Assembly: GCF_014235185.1 (NCBI RefSeq)
Contig: NZ_CP060131.1
Location: 6,145,501 to 6,209,500, forward strand
DNA length: 64,000 nucleotides
Direction: 5' to 3'
Source: Pseudonocardia petroleophila
GTDB taxonomy: Bacteria; Actinomycetota; Actinomycetes; Mycobacteriales; Pseudonocardiaceae
Each line of letters opens with the position of its first letter. The stretch's first letter is position 1. The position numbers and the translations under genes were made by a program. Positions 1 to 10,200 of the stretch are shown here, one piece after another. Under the pieces are notes generated by a model. It ran no database searches and was not told the origin of the DNA. It was given only the letters and a program-made list of their open reading frames with translations.

Positions 1-1661
1 CCGAGTTCGTGCACCGGCTCAGCGGCGTGCTGGCCCGGCTGCGCACCCCGCAGCCGCTGGCCGACTGGGTCGACGCCCTCACGGCCGGCCTCGACGCCCT
101 CACCGCCACCTCCGCCACCGACGAGTGGCAGGCCGGCCAGGCCCGCGGCGAGCTGGCCGAGGCGCTGCGCACCGCGGGGCCGCACGGGTCCCGCACCGCG
201 CTGGGGCCCGTCGACGTCGCGGGCCTGCTCGACGAGCGGCTGCGCGGGCGCCCGAGCCGGGCCAACTTCCGCACCGGCACGCTCACCGTCGCCACGCTGG
301 TCCCGATGCGGTCGGTGCCCCACCGCGTGGTCTGCCTGCTCGGCCTCGACGACGGCGTGTTCCCCCGCGCGGGCGTGCCCGACGGCGACGACGTGCTCGC
401 CCGCGACCCGCTGGCCGGGGAGCGCGACGCCCGCAGCGAGGACCGCCAGCTCCTGCTCGACGCGGTGTGCGCGGCCACCGACCACCTCGTCGTCGTGCAC
501 TCCGGGGCCGACGAGCGCACCGGCGCGCGGCGCCCCCCGGCGGTGCCGCTCGGGGAGCTGCTCGACGTCGTCGGGCCGTCCGTGGTGGTGCGCCACCCGC
601 TGCAGCCCTTCGACGCGCGCAACTTCACCTCGGGCGAGCTCGGCGTCGGGCGGCCGTTCAGCTTCGACCGCGCCGAGCGGGCCGGGGCGCGCGCCGCCGT
701 CGCGGTGAAGGCCCCGCCCGCGCCCTTCCTGCCCGGGCCGCTGCCCGCCCGCGACGAGCCGGTGGTCGTCCTCGACGACCTGGTGGCGTTCGCCGAGCAC
801 CCGGTGAAGGCGTTCCTCAAGCAGCGCGTCGGGCTGTCGCTGTTCACCCGCGACGACGACCCCGACGACGCGCTGCCCGTCGAGCTCGACGGCCTGGAGC
901 AGTACGCGATCGGCTCGCGGCTGCTGGCCGACCGGCTCGCCGGGCACGACCTGGCGCACTGCCGGGCCGCCGAGTGGCGCCGGGGCGACCTCCCGCCGGG
1001 GCCGCTCGGCGACGCCCTGCTCGCGCGCGTCGTCGACGGGGTGGAGCTGCTGGCCGCCGCGGCCGGGACGCTCCGGACGGGCGAGCCGGGGTCGCGCGAC
1101 GTCGACGTCGAGCTGGCCGACGGCACGCGGGTCGTGGGCACCCTCGACGGGCTGCACGACCGCACGCTGCTGCGCGTCGAGTACTCCCGGCTCAAGCCCG
1201 CCCAGCGGGTGCGGGCGTGGGTGCGGCTGCTCGCGCTCACCGCGGGCACCGGCGAGGGCTGGCGGGCGGTGAGCCTGGGCCGCGCGTCCCGGGACGGGAT
1301 CGCCCGGGCCACGCTCGCCCCGGTCACGCCCGAGCACGCCCGCGAGGTGCTCGCCGACCTCGTCGCGCTGCGCCGCGAGGGGCTGCGGGCGCCGCTGCCG
1401 CTGGCCACGCAGACCGGGGCCGAGTACGCCCGCCGCCGCCTCGGCGGGGCCGATCCCGGCATCGCGCTGGCCGACGCCCTGCGCACCTGGACCGGCGCCA
1501 TCGGCGAGGGCGCCGACGACGCGCACGTGCGGGTCTGGGGCGCCGGGGCCGACCTCGCGGCCGAGGACGGCCCGCCCGGCGGGGAGCCCACGCGGTTCGG
1601 CGCGCTGGCGATGGGGCTGTGGGCCCCGCTGCTGGCCCAGGAGGGGGTGGACTTCCCGTGA
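1..1661 (+). CDS. recC: Exodeoxyribonuclease V gamma chain RecC, 3' part only
   Basis: C-terminal part (about 553 codons) of RecC; the frame is open to the left edge, so the start lies outside the window. RecC is the non-catalytic scaffold of RecBCD, which splits the DNA strands and reads Chi-like signals. What is visible fits the C-terminal half of the family, including the degenerate nuclease-like fold, and the stretch HRVVCLLGLDDGVFPR is typical of RecC. The stop codon overlaps the GTG start of recB in a GTGA, so translation is coupled. Identity rests on family resemblance and on the recB and recD genes that follow directly. Confidence 0.93.
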   Translation, partial: EFVHRLSGVLARLRTPQPLADWVDALTAGLDALTATSATDEWQAGQARGELAEALRTAGPHGSRTALGPVDVAGLLDERLRGRPSRANFRTGTLTVATLVPMRSVPHRVVCLLGLDDGVFPRAGVPDGDDVLARDPLAGERDARSEDRQLLLDAVCAATDHLVVVHSGADERTGARRPPAVPLGELLDVVGPSVVVRHPLQPFDARNFTSGELGVGRPFSFDRAERAGARAAVAVKAPPAPFLPGPLPARDEPVVVLDDLVAFAEHPVKAFLKQRVGLSLFTRDDDPDDALPVELDGLEQYAIGSRLLADRLAGHDLAHCRAAEWRRGDLPPGPLGDALLARVVDGVELLAAAAGTLRTGEPGSRDVDVELADGTRVVGTLDGLHDRTLLRVEYSRLKPAQRVRAWVRLLALTAGTGEGWRAVSLGRASRDGIARATLAPVTPEHAREVLADLVALRREGLRAPLPLATQTGAEYARRRLGGADPGIALADALRTWTGAIGEGADDAHVRVWGAGADLAAEDGPPGGEPTRFGALAMGLWAPLLAQEGVDFP

Positions 1662-4600
1662 CGGCCGTACTGGCGCCGTCGGCGTTCGAGGTCACCGGCC
1701 CGCTGCCCACCGGCACCACCGTGCTGGAGGCCAGCGCGGGCACCGGCAAGACGTTCACGATCGCCGCGCTCGCCGCCCGCTACGTCGCCGAGGGCCGGGC
1801 CACCCTGCCCGAGCTGATGCTGGTCACCTTCGGCCGCGAGGCCACCACGGAGCTGCGCGAGCGGGTGCGCGACCGGCTAGTCACCGCGCAGCGCGGGCTC
1901 GCCGACCCGGTGGCGGCCCGCGCGGGCGACGACGAGGTGCTCGCCCTGCTCGCCGACGCCCCGCCCGGGGAGATCGCGGCCCGGCGCGCCCGGCTCACCC
2001 GGGCCCTCGCCGGGTTCGACGCCGCCACGATCGCCACCACGCACCAGTTCTGCCAGCAGATGCTCGCCGGGCTCGGGGTGGCGGGCGACACCGACCCCGG
2101 CGCGGAGTTCGTCGAGTCGATCGACGACCTCATCTCCGAGGTCGTCGACGACTTCTACGTGCGCAAGTACGGCGCGCGCGGGGCGGGCAACCCGGCGTTC
2201 GGGCGCGCCGAGGCGGGCAAGCTGGCCCGGGCCGCGGTGCTCGACGGCCAGGCCCGGCTCGAACCGGCGCACGCCCCCGACGGCTCCCCCGCGCAGGTGC
2301 GCCACCGGTTCGCCACCGCGGTGCGCGGCGAGGTGGCCCGCCGCAAGCGGGAGCGGCGCCTCTACACCTACGACGACATGCTCACCCGCCTGTCGGCCGC
2401 CCTGCAGGACGCCGACGGCACGGCCGCGCGACGCCTGCGCTCCCGCTACGGCGTCGTGCTCGTCGACGAGTTCCAGGACACCGACCCGGTGCAGTGGCAC
2501 ATCCTGCGCACGGCGTTCCACGGGCACACCACGCTCGTCCTGATCGGCGACCCCAAGCAGGCGATCTACGCCTTCCGCGGCGCCGACGTCGTCAGCTACC
2601 TCGACGCCACCACCGCGGCCGACCGGCACGCCACCCTGGCCCGCAACTGGCGCAGCGACGCCCCGCTGCTGCACGCCCTCGACACCCTGTTCGACGGCGC
2701 CGCGCTCGGCGACGACCGCATCCGCGTGCACACCGTCGAGGCCGCGCACCCGGCCCCGCGGCTGGCGGGCGCACCCGTCGACACGCCCGTGCGGATCCGG
2801 GTGCTGGCCCGCGACGGGCTCCCCCAGTCCGGGCGCAGGCTCGCGCTCGCGCCACCGGCCCGGGCCCGCGTGGCCCGCGACTGCGCCGCCGAGATCGCCG
2901 CCCTGCTCGCGAGCCCGGCCCGGCTCGACGGGGAGCCCGTCCAGCCGGGCGACGTCGCCGTGCTGGTGCGCACCAACGAGCAGGCGTCGGTGGTGCGGGC
3001 GGCGCTGGCGCGCGTCGGGGTGCCTGCGGTGTCGTCGGGCACGGCGAGCGTGTTCGGCACACCGGTCGCGAAGGAGTGGCTGACGCTGCTGGAGGCCCTG
3101 GAGCAGCCGCGCGCGTTCCGGGTGCGGGCCGCGGCGCTCACCTGCTTCGTCGGCGTCACCGCGGCGCAGCTGTGCTCGGAGGGGGCCGACGACCTGCTCG
3201 ACCACCTCGGCGGCACCCTGCGCGACTGGGCCGCGGTGCTGCACCGCGGCGGGATGGCGGCGCTGCTGGAGGCCGTCACCGGCACCGAGCTGCCCGAGCG
3301 CATCCTCGGCACCACCGACGGCGAGCGCACCCTCACCGACCTGCGCCACGTCGCCCAGTCGCTGCACGCGGCGGCCACCGCCCAGCACCTCGGGCCGTCG
3401 GCCCTGGTCGACTGGCTGCGCCACCGCATCGCCGACGCCGCCACCGACGTCGGATCCGAGCGCAGCAGGCGGCTGGAGTCCGACGCCGCGGCGGTGCAGA
3501 TCATCACCGTGCACCGCAGCAAGGGGCTGGAGTTCCCGGTCGTGCACGTGCCCTTCGCGTGGGACCGCTACGTGGGCGACCCGCCGTTCCCGCTGCTGCA
3601 CGACGAACGCGGCGCGCGGGTGCTCGACGTCGGCGGCCCCACCGGTGAGTCGTGGGCGGCCCACTGCGACCGGCACCGCGCAGAGGAGGCGGGTGAGGAC
3701 CTGCGGCTGCTCTACGTGGCGCTGACGCGGGCGCGCAGCCAGGTCGTCACGTGGTGGGTGCCGGCCACCACGGTCGGGTCGTCGCCGCTGCACCGGGTGC
3801 TGTTCGGGCGCGGTTCCGGCGGCACGCTCGCGGAGTCCTACAAGGTGCCCGCCGACCCGATCGCGCTGCACGCACTGGCGGCCCTGGAGTCGTCGACCAT
3901 CGCGGTGGAGGCCGTGGGCCCGCCCGCCGACCCGGTGTTCGTCCCGGCCGAGCGCTCCGCGGGCGAGCCGGCGGTGGCGGCGTTCGACCGCGTCCTCGAC
4001 ACCGCGTGGCGGCGCACCTCCTACACCGCGCTCACGGCCACCGCGGGCCACCACGCCCCCACCGCGCTCACCGAGCCCGACGAGGCCGGCACCGACGACG
4101 AGCCGGAGCTCGAACCCGTCGACGGCGCCACCGGGCCCGCCGACCCCTCGCCGATGGCCGCGCTCCCGCTGGGCGCCGCGTTCGGCACCCTCGTGCACGC
4201 GGTGTTCGAGTCGGCCGACCTCACCGCCCCCGACCTCGCCGCCGAGCTCACCGCCCACGCCGCGGAGCAGCTCGCGTTCCGCCCGATCGCCGGCCTCGAC
4301 GCCGCCGCGCTCGGCTCCGCGCTGCTCCCGGCCGTGCAGACCCCGCTCGGGGCGCTCGCCGACGGGCTGCGGCTGGCCGACGTCGCGCCGCGCGACCGCC
4401 TCGCCGAGCTCGACTTCGAGCTGCCGCTGGCCGGCGGCGACGACGCGACCGGTCCCCCGCTCACGCTCGACGCGCTGGTCCCGCTGCTCCGGACGCACCT
4501 GCCCCCGGCCGACCCGCTGCACGCCTACGCCGACGACCTCGCCGCGCTGGAGCCGTCCCCGCTGCGCGGCTACCTCACCGGCAGCATCGACGCCGTGCTC

Positions 4601-4960
4601 CGCCTGCCCTCCGGCCGGTTCGCCATCGTCGACTACAAGACCAACTGGCTCGGCGCCCCCGGCGAGCCGCTGACGGCCGCGCACTACACCCCGGCGCGGC
4701 TGGCGGTGGCGATGCGCGGGGCCCACTACCCGCTGCAGGCGCTGCTCTACGGCGTCGCGCTGCACCGCTACCTGCGGTGGCGGCTGCCCGGCTACGACCC
4801 GGGGCGCCACCTCGGCGGGGTGCTCTACCTGTTCGTCCGCGGGATGTGCGGTCCCGCCACGCCGGTCGTCGACGGCACGGCCTGCGGGGTGTTCGGCTGG
4901 GCTCCCCCGCCCGCGCTCACCGTCGAGCTGTCGGCGCTGCTGGAGCGGGGGGCGCCGTGA
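1658..4960 (+). CDS. recB: Exodeoxyribonuclease V beta chain RecB (helicase-nuclease)
   Basis: 1100-residue SF1A 3'-5' helicase with C-terminal nuclease, the catalytic core of RecBCD for double-strand break processing in the cytoplasm. Walker A ASAGTGKT lies at residues 25-32 and Walker B VLVDEFQDTD near 265. UvrD-type motifs follow (GDPKQAIYAFRGAD, then VHRSKGLEFPVV). The nuclease motif GSIDAVL...AIVDYKTNW near residues 975-998 keeps the metal-binding Asp residues and the Lys, so both activities look intact. The GTG start overlaps the recC stop, and the stop overlaps the recD GTG (GTGA both times). Length is normal for the family. Confidence 0.96.
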   Translation: MTAVLAPSAFEVTGPLPTGTTVLEASAGTGKTFTIAALAARYVAEGRATLPELMLVTFGREATTELRERVRDRLVTAQRGLADPVAARAGDDEVLALLADAPPGEIAARRARLTRALAGFDAATIATTHQFCQQMLAGLGVAGDTDPGAEFVESIDDLISEVVDDFYVRKYGARGAGNPAFGRAEAGKLARAAVLDGQARLEPAHAPDGSPAQVRHRFATAVRGEVARRKRERRLYTYDDMLTRLSAALQDADGTAARRLRSRYGVVLVDEFQDTDPVQWHILRTAFHGHTTLVLIGDPKQAIYAFRGADVVSYLDATTAADRHATLARNWRSDAPLLHALDTLFDGAALGDDRIRVHTVEAAHPAPRLAGAPVDTPVRIRVLARDGLPQSGRRLALAPPARARVARDCAAEIAALLASPARLDGEPVQPGDVAVLVRTNEQASVVRAALARVGVPAVSSGTASVFGTPVAKEWLTLLEALEQPRAFRVRAAALTCFVGVTAAQLCSEGADDLLDHLGGTLRDWAAVLHRGGMAALLEAVTGTELPERILGTTDGERTLTDLRHVAQSLHAAATAQHLGPSALVDWLRHRIADAATDVGSERSRRLESDAAAVQIITVHRSKGLEFPVVHVPFAWDRYVGDPPFPLLHDERGARVLDVGGPTGESWAAHCDRHRAEEAGEDLRLLYVALTRARSQVVTWWVPATTVGSSPLHRVLFGRGSGGTLAESYKVPADPIALHALAALESSTIAVEAVGPPADPVFVPAERSAGEPAVAAFDRVLDTAWRRTSYTALTATAGHHAPTALTEPDEAGTDDEPELEPVDGATGPADPSPMAALPLGAAFGTLVHAVFESADLTAPDLAAELTAHAAEQLAFRPIAGLDAAALGSALLPAVQTPLGALADGLRLADVAPRDRLAELDFELPLAGGDDATGPPLTLDALVPLLRTHLPPADPLHAYADDLAALEPSPLRGYLTGSIDAVLRLPSGRFAIVDYKTNWLGAPGEPLTAAHYTPARLAVAMRGAHYPLQALLYGVALHRYLRWRLPGYDPGRHLGGVLYLFVRGMCGPATPVVDGTACGVFGWAPPPALTVELSALLERGAP

Positions 4961-6771
4961 CCGCTCCCGTGCTCCCCGAGGTCGACGTCCACGACGCCCG
5001 GTTCGTGCTCGGCGCGTCCGGCCTGCTGGCGGGCTTCAACGCGGCCGGGGTCCTCGACGCCGCCGACGTGCACACCGCCGAACGGGTCGGCGGCCTCGGC
5101 GGCGAGCCCGACGAGACCGTGCTGCTCGCGCTCGCGCTCGCCGTGCGCGCGGTCCGGCTCGGGTCGGTCTGCGTCGACCTCGCGGCGGCCGACCGCACGG
5201 TGCTCGGCGAGGGCGACGAGCTCGTCGACGTCTCCGCACTGCCCTGGCCCGATCCCGGCCCGTGGCACGACGCCTGCCTGCGCAGCCCGCTCGTGGCCGA
5301 CGGCGCCGACGCCCCGGCCGGGCGGCCGCTGCGGATGGTCGCGGGGCAGCTCTACCTGGAGCGGTACTGGCGCGAGGAGGAGCTGGTGCGGCTCTCGCTG
5401 CGCGAACGCGCCGCCGCCGCCCCGCCGCAGCACGACCTCCCGGCGCTCCGGGCCGGGCTCGACGACCTGTTCCCCGACCCCCGCGCGCTGCGCCAGCGCC
5501 AGGCCGCCGCCGTGGCGTCGCTGCGCCGGGTCACCGTGCTCGCCGGCGGGCCCGGCACCGGCAAGACCACGACCGTCGCCAAGCTGCTGGAGCTGCTGCT
5601 CCGCCAGCCCGGTCCGGCGCCGCGGATCGCGCTGGCCGCGCCCACGGGCAAGGCCGCGGCCCGGCTGCAGGAGGCCGTCACCGGGAGCCTGCCCGGCGAG
5701 CTGCGGGGGCGGGTGAGCGAGGCGTCCACGCTGCACCGGCTGCTCGGCTGGCGTCCCGGCGGCGGGTCGGGGGCGTTCCGGCACGACCGCACGCACCGGC
5801 TGCCGTTCGACGTCGTGGTCGTCGACGAGACGTCGATGGTGTCGCTGACGATGATGGCCCGGCTGCTCGACGCCGTGCGCCCGGACGCGCGGCTGGTGCT
5901 GGTCGGCGACCCCGACCAGCTCGCCTCGGTGGAGGCCGGGGCCGTGCTGGGCGACCTCGCGCGCGCCGCCGGGCGCCCCGAGCCCGTCCTCGACGCCCAC
6001 CTCGCCGCGCTCGGCCTGCCCGCCGGGGTCGTGCACGGCGTCGTCACCCTCGACCACACCTGGCGCTTCGACGGCGCGATCGCCGACCTGGCCCGCGCGG
6101 TCCAGCAGGGCGACGCCGACACCGCGCTCGCCGTCCTGCGCCGCGACGACCCGCAGCTCGCGTTCACCGAGAGCACCGACGAGGCGCGGGCCGACGTGGT
6201 CGCCGCCGGGCGGGCGCTGGCCGCGGCCGCGCGGGCGGGCGACGTCGGGGCGGCGGTGGGCGGGCTCGACGCGCACCGGGTGCTGTGCGCGCACCGCCGC
6301 GGGCCCTACGGGGTGGCCCGCTGGACCGCCGACGTCGACCGCTGGCTGGGCCACGGCCGGCCCGGGTCGCGCGAGCTCTGGTATCCCGGACGCGCGGTGC
6401 TGGTCACCACCAACGACTACGACGCGGGGCTGTTCAACGGCGACACCGGCGTCGCGGTGGAGACCCCCGACGGGCTGCGCGTCGCGTTCGCCCGCGGCGG
6501 CCCGCCCACCCTGTTCGCCCCGTCGCGCCTGTCGGAGGTCACCGGGGTGCACGCGATGACGGTGCACCGCGGCCAGGGCAGCCAGTTCCGGCGGGTCACG
6601 GTGGTGCTGCCGCCCGCGGAGTCGCCCCTGCTCACCCGCGAGCTGCTCTACACCGCGGTCACCCGGGCGCGGGAGTTCGTGCGCGTGGTCGGCACGGCCG
6701 ACGCCGTCCGGGCCGCGGTGGAGCGCCCGGTCGCCCGGGCCAGCGGCCTGCGCCACCGCCTCGACGACTGA
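4957..6771 (+). CDS. recD: Exodeoxyribonuclease V alpha chain RecD (5'-3' helicase)
   Basis: 604-residue SF1B helicase subunit of RecBCD. An N-terminal region (about 1-150) precedes Walker A GGPGTGKT at residues 197-204. Walker B VVVVDETSMVS and motif III VLVGDPDQLASVEAG follow. The C-terminal UvrD_C_2-type domain contains AMTVHRGQGSQF and LLYTAVTRAR. The GTG start is inside the GTGA overlap with recB, which decides it over upstream codons. It is the last gene of the operon and converges on the next gene with only 2 nt between stops. All catalytic motifs look intact. Confidence 0.95.
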   Translation: MTAPVLPEVDVHDARFVLGASGLLAGFNAAGVLDAADVHTAERVGGLGGEPDETVLLALALAVRAVRLGSVCVDLAAADRTVLGEGDELVDVSALPWPDPGPWHDACLRSPLVADGADAPAGRPLRMVAGQLYLERYWREEELVRLSLRERAAAAPPQHDLPALRAGLDDLFPDPRALRQRQAAAVASLRRVTVLAGGPGTGKTTTVAKLLELLLRQPGPAPRIALAAPTGKAAARLQEAVTGSLPGELRGRVSEASTLHRLLGWRPGGGSGAFRHDRTHRLPFDVVVVDETSMVSLTMMARLLDAVRPDARLVLVGDPDQLASVEAGAVLGDLARAAGRPEPVLDAHLAALGLPAGVVHGVVTLDHTWRFDGAIADLARAVQQGDADTALAVLRRDDPQLAFTESTDEARADVVAAGRALAAAARAGDVGAAVGGLDAHRVLCAHRRGPYGVARWTADVDRWLGHGRPGSRELWYPGRAVLVTTNDYDAGLFNGDTGVAVETPDGLRVAFARGGPPTLFAPSRLSEVTGVHAMTVHRGQGSQFRRVTVVLPPAESPLLTRELLYTAVTRAREFVRVVGTADAVRAAVERPVARASGLRHRLDD

Positions 6772-6773
6772 CC

Positions 6774-7223
6774 TCAGCCCGGCAGGTTCGCCAGCGCGAG
6801 CTCCGCGATCTCCCGCTGGCCGTCGCAGTCGGCCGCTCCGGCCACCGCGAGCACCCCCGATCCGACGTCGACGACGGTCGAGCAGCCCTCACCCGACGTC
6901 CGGAGGGCTGCGAAGCCACCGATCTCGTCGTCGACGAACTCCCCGCCCGGGTACGCCGACCGGAACTCGTCGAGCCCCGCGCCGGGAGCCACCGTGAGCA
7001 GCACCGGCACGGTGAACGCCGGTCCCTCCTGCCGCCACGAGCAGGACCGCACCGGTCCCGCGTCGGCGGCTCGCCCTGGCCCGAGTCCGGCGGCGGCGAC
7101 CTGGGCGGGGGTGAGCAGGTCGCACGGGGCGACCGCACCGAGGTCGGGCCCGGACGCGCCCCGCGCACACCCGGCCCCGGCCAGCACCAGAGCGGCCACC
7201 GTCAGCATCGTGATCATCCTCAT
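6774..7223 (-). CDS. Small DUF3558-type lipoprotein
   Basis: 149-residue predicted secreted lipoprotein. A short N-terminus and hydrophobic segment end in LVLAGAGC, giving a candidate lipidated Cys at 19; the residue at -3 is Gly, so the lipobox is slightly off consensus. The mature part begins with PCDLLTPAQVAAAGL, the hallmark opening of DUF3558 lipoproteins of actinobacteria, and has paired cysteines. Molecular function of DUF3558 is not established. It stands alone between recD (convergent) and the HEAT-repeat gene, and no clear ribosome binding site is seen at the ATG. Confidence 0.82.
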   Translation of the reverse strand: MRMITMLTVAALVLAGAGCARGASGPDLGAVAPCDLLTPAQVAAAGLGPGRAADAGPVRSCSWRQEGPAFTVPVLLTVAPGAGLDEFRSAYPGGEFVDDEIGGFAALRTSGEGCSTVVDVGSGVLAVAGAADCDGQREIAELALANLPG

Positions 7224-7278
7224 CGGCGGATGGTGGCAGCCGGACCCCGCCGCCCGTGGCGCTTTCGGGACATCCGCC

Positions 7279-10200
7279 CTACTCGGGCGCGGTGACGATC
7301 CCGTCCGCGGCCGCCCGCACGTCGGGGTCGGGGTGGGCGCGCAGGGCGTCGACCCGCTGCAGCCAGTCGCCGGTCCAGCCGGTGCGGGGGCCGACCCGGG
7401 CCACCACGGCGACGGCGAGGAGCCCGGCCGCCGGGCCGTCGACTGCGACGAGCACGTCCACCCCGACGAGGGCGTCGGCCGCGGGCCACGCCGCCGTCTC
7501 CAGCGCCGGGCCCACCGCGGCCGCGACCACCGGGCGGTCGGCGACGAGCGCGGCCAGCGCGGTGAGGTCGTCGGCGAGGCCCGGTCCGGGGGCGGCCAGC
7601 ACCGCGAGCAGCCGGGCCGCCGCGGGCAGCGTCGCCGGGTCGGCGGCCAGCAGGGCCGCCACCTCGCGGACCGGGCCGGGATGCCGCCGGGCGACGGCGC
7701 CGCGGGCGGCGAGGCCGGCGACGATCCGGTCCAGCCGCTGCCCGGCCGGGCGGTCGCGCCGCCGCGCGCCGCCGGAGCCCGGCGGGTCGGTCGCGGGGTC
7801 GGTGGTGGCGGCGTCGGCAGCGGGCTCGGCGGCAGCGGGCTGGCCGGAGGTGGGCTGGCCGGAGCCGGGCTGGGCCGGTCCGGTGCCGGTGGCGGCGAGC
7901 AGGGTGGAGACGATCGCGGGGAGGAGGGCGGGGAGCTCCGTCCACACGCCGGGCCGCAGGGCGGTGCCGGCCGCGGCGGACCAGACGGCGGTGGTGCGGA
8001 GGTCGGTGACGGCGTCGTGCAGGGCGTCCCGGGCGCCCGGGTCCCACGGCACCCACCTCCCGAGGGCGTGGAGCGCGGCCCGCGCGACGTCCGGCTCGGG
8101 GTGGGCGGTGATCCGCCGGACCAGCGCGGCGTACCGCGGGCGCAGGGCGGGTGCGGTCCGGCCGGGCACGGCGGCGAGGACGGCGAGCGCGAGGTCCCGC
8201 TCGCCCTCGCCCGCCTGCGCGTACAGGGCGGCGACCCGGTCGTCGCCGAACCACGGGCGCAGCGCGGTCAGCACCGCGATCCGGACGTCGCGGTGCCCGC
8301 CCGGCCACGCCGCGAGCAGGGTGTCGAGGGCGCCCTCGGGCCGGAACGCCTGCTGCCAGCGGACCAGTTCCTTGCGCGCGGTGACCGTCGCCGCCGACGC
8401 CGGGCCGGGCAGCAGCACCGCCAGCCGGGCGGGCGGGAGGTCGCGTGCGCAGCGGGCCGCGGCGGGCAGGGCGACCCGGGCGCGGTCGGTGGCGATGCCG
8501 CCCAGCAGCCGCCCGATGCCCGCCTCGGGGTCGGCGGCCCGGCCGAGCCCGGTGAGCGCCGCCTCCGCGACGAGCACGTCGGGATCGGCGAGCAGGTCGT
8601 CGACGGCGGTGGGCGCGAGCTCGGCCAGCAGCCCCGCGACGGCCGCGCGCCGGTGCCGCACCGTCCCGGGATCGGCCAGCGCCCTGCGGAGCAGCCCGCG
8701 GTGGGCCTCGACCTGCCGCGGGCTCCAGCGCCGCAGGTCGCGGGCCGTGAGGTCGGGGAGCCACCAGGCCGCACCGGTGCCGAACCGCCCGCGCAGCCGC
8801 CTCCCCGCCGACTCGAGCACGCGGGCGGGCCGGTGCCGCGCCAGCACGGCCAGCACCGGCGGCAGCGTGATCAGCGACCGGTCACGGGCGACCAGCTCCT
8901 CCGCCCGCGCGAGCCGGGTGCCCGGGGCGTCGAGCCGGGCGGCGACGGCGCGGCGCTGCACGTGGTCGTCGCGGACGGTGGTGGCCTCGGCGACCAGCGC
9001 CTGCAGCTCCGGCAGGTCCCGGGCCCGCCGGCCCAGCCCGGCGACCAGGCCGAGCACCGCCGTCGGCTCGCCGCGGCGCAGCGCCGACCGCAGCCGCGGC
9101 AGCACCCGCGCGACGACGGCGCGCTCCCGGCCGCGCGGCAGGGCGAGCAGGGCGGGGCCCAGCAGAGCGTCGTGGCGCCACGCGCCGAGGCGGTCGGCGG
9201 CGTCGAGGGCCCACGCGGCGACGGCCGACCCGTCCGGCCACGGGTGCCCGAGCAGCCCGAACACGACGTGGTGCAGCGCCGAGCGGGTCGCGCCGGAGGT
9301 GTCGCGGGCGTCGACGGCGGCGGTGACCAGCGCGTCGAGGGCGGGCAGGGCGGCGGGCTCGACCAGCTCGGGACGCACCCGGGCCAGCGCCCCGAGCACC
9401 CGGGCCCGGACCGGGTCCTGCTCGTTCGGGATCCGCCGCAGCCCGGTGAGCACCGCGGTGACCGTCGCGGGGTCACCGGTGGCCGCGGCCGCCCGGACCA
9501 GCAGCTCGTAACCGGTGGCGCGCAGCGACGCGTCGGCGCCGCGGGTGGCCGCCTCCAGCACCGGGCGGGCCTCCGGGAACGGCAGCCACGCGCTCACCCG
9601 CAGCGTCGTGGCCGGGTCGTCGCGGACGAGGGCGAGCATCCGGCGGGCCTCGGTGTGCCGGCGGGCGTGCGGGAGCAGGGCGAGCTCGTCGTCGCCGAGC
9701 AGGTCGAGGCCGCGGTCGCGCCCGGCGTGGGCGAGGTCGTGCACCGCCGCGCGCCGGTGCGGCGCGAGGCCGCGCAACACGTCGAGCAGCAGGCGGTGGC
9801 TCGGGCCGGACGCCCGGAGCAGGGCGCCGAGGTCGGCGTCGGGCAGCGCGGCGAGCCGGGTGCGGGCCGAGCGCCCGAGCGGGGACCGGCCCAGCTGGGC
9901 GACCCGGTCGGGGTCGGCGAGGAGCAGCGCGACCACCCGGGAGCCGTCGACGGCGAGCAGCCGGTGCAGCGCGGCGAGCAGGGCAGGCGGCAGGGGCCCG
10001 GTGAGCAGGCGCTCGGCGAGGTCGAGGACGGCGTCGGGACGCCGTCGCACCAACGCGCCCAGCAGCGGCCCGGCCCCGGCCCACCACACCGCCCGGCGCT
10101 CGGTGCCGCGACCCTCCAGCTCGGCGACCGCGTGCGCGGTCACCGCCTGCGGATGGCGCGCCACCAGCGCCCCCCACCGGCGCACGGCGTGGGCGAGCTC

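Noticed and set aside
1877-4810. Long minus-strand open frame opposite recB
   Set aside because: Low-complexity Gly/Arg/Val/His composition and no motifs; recB on the other strand has all its catalytic motifs.
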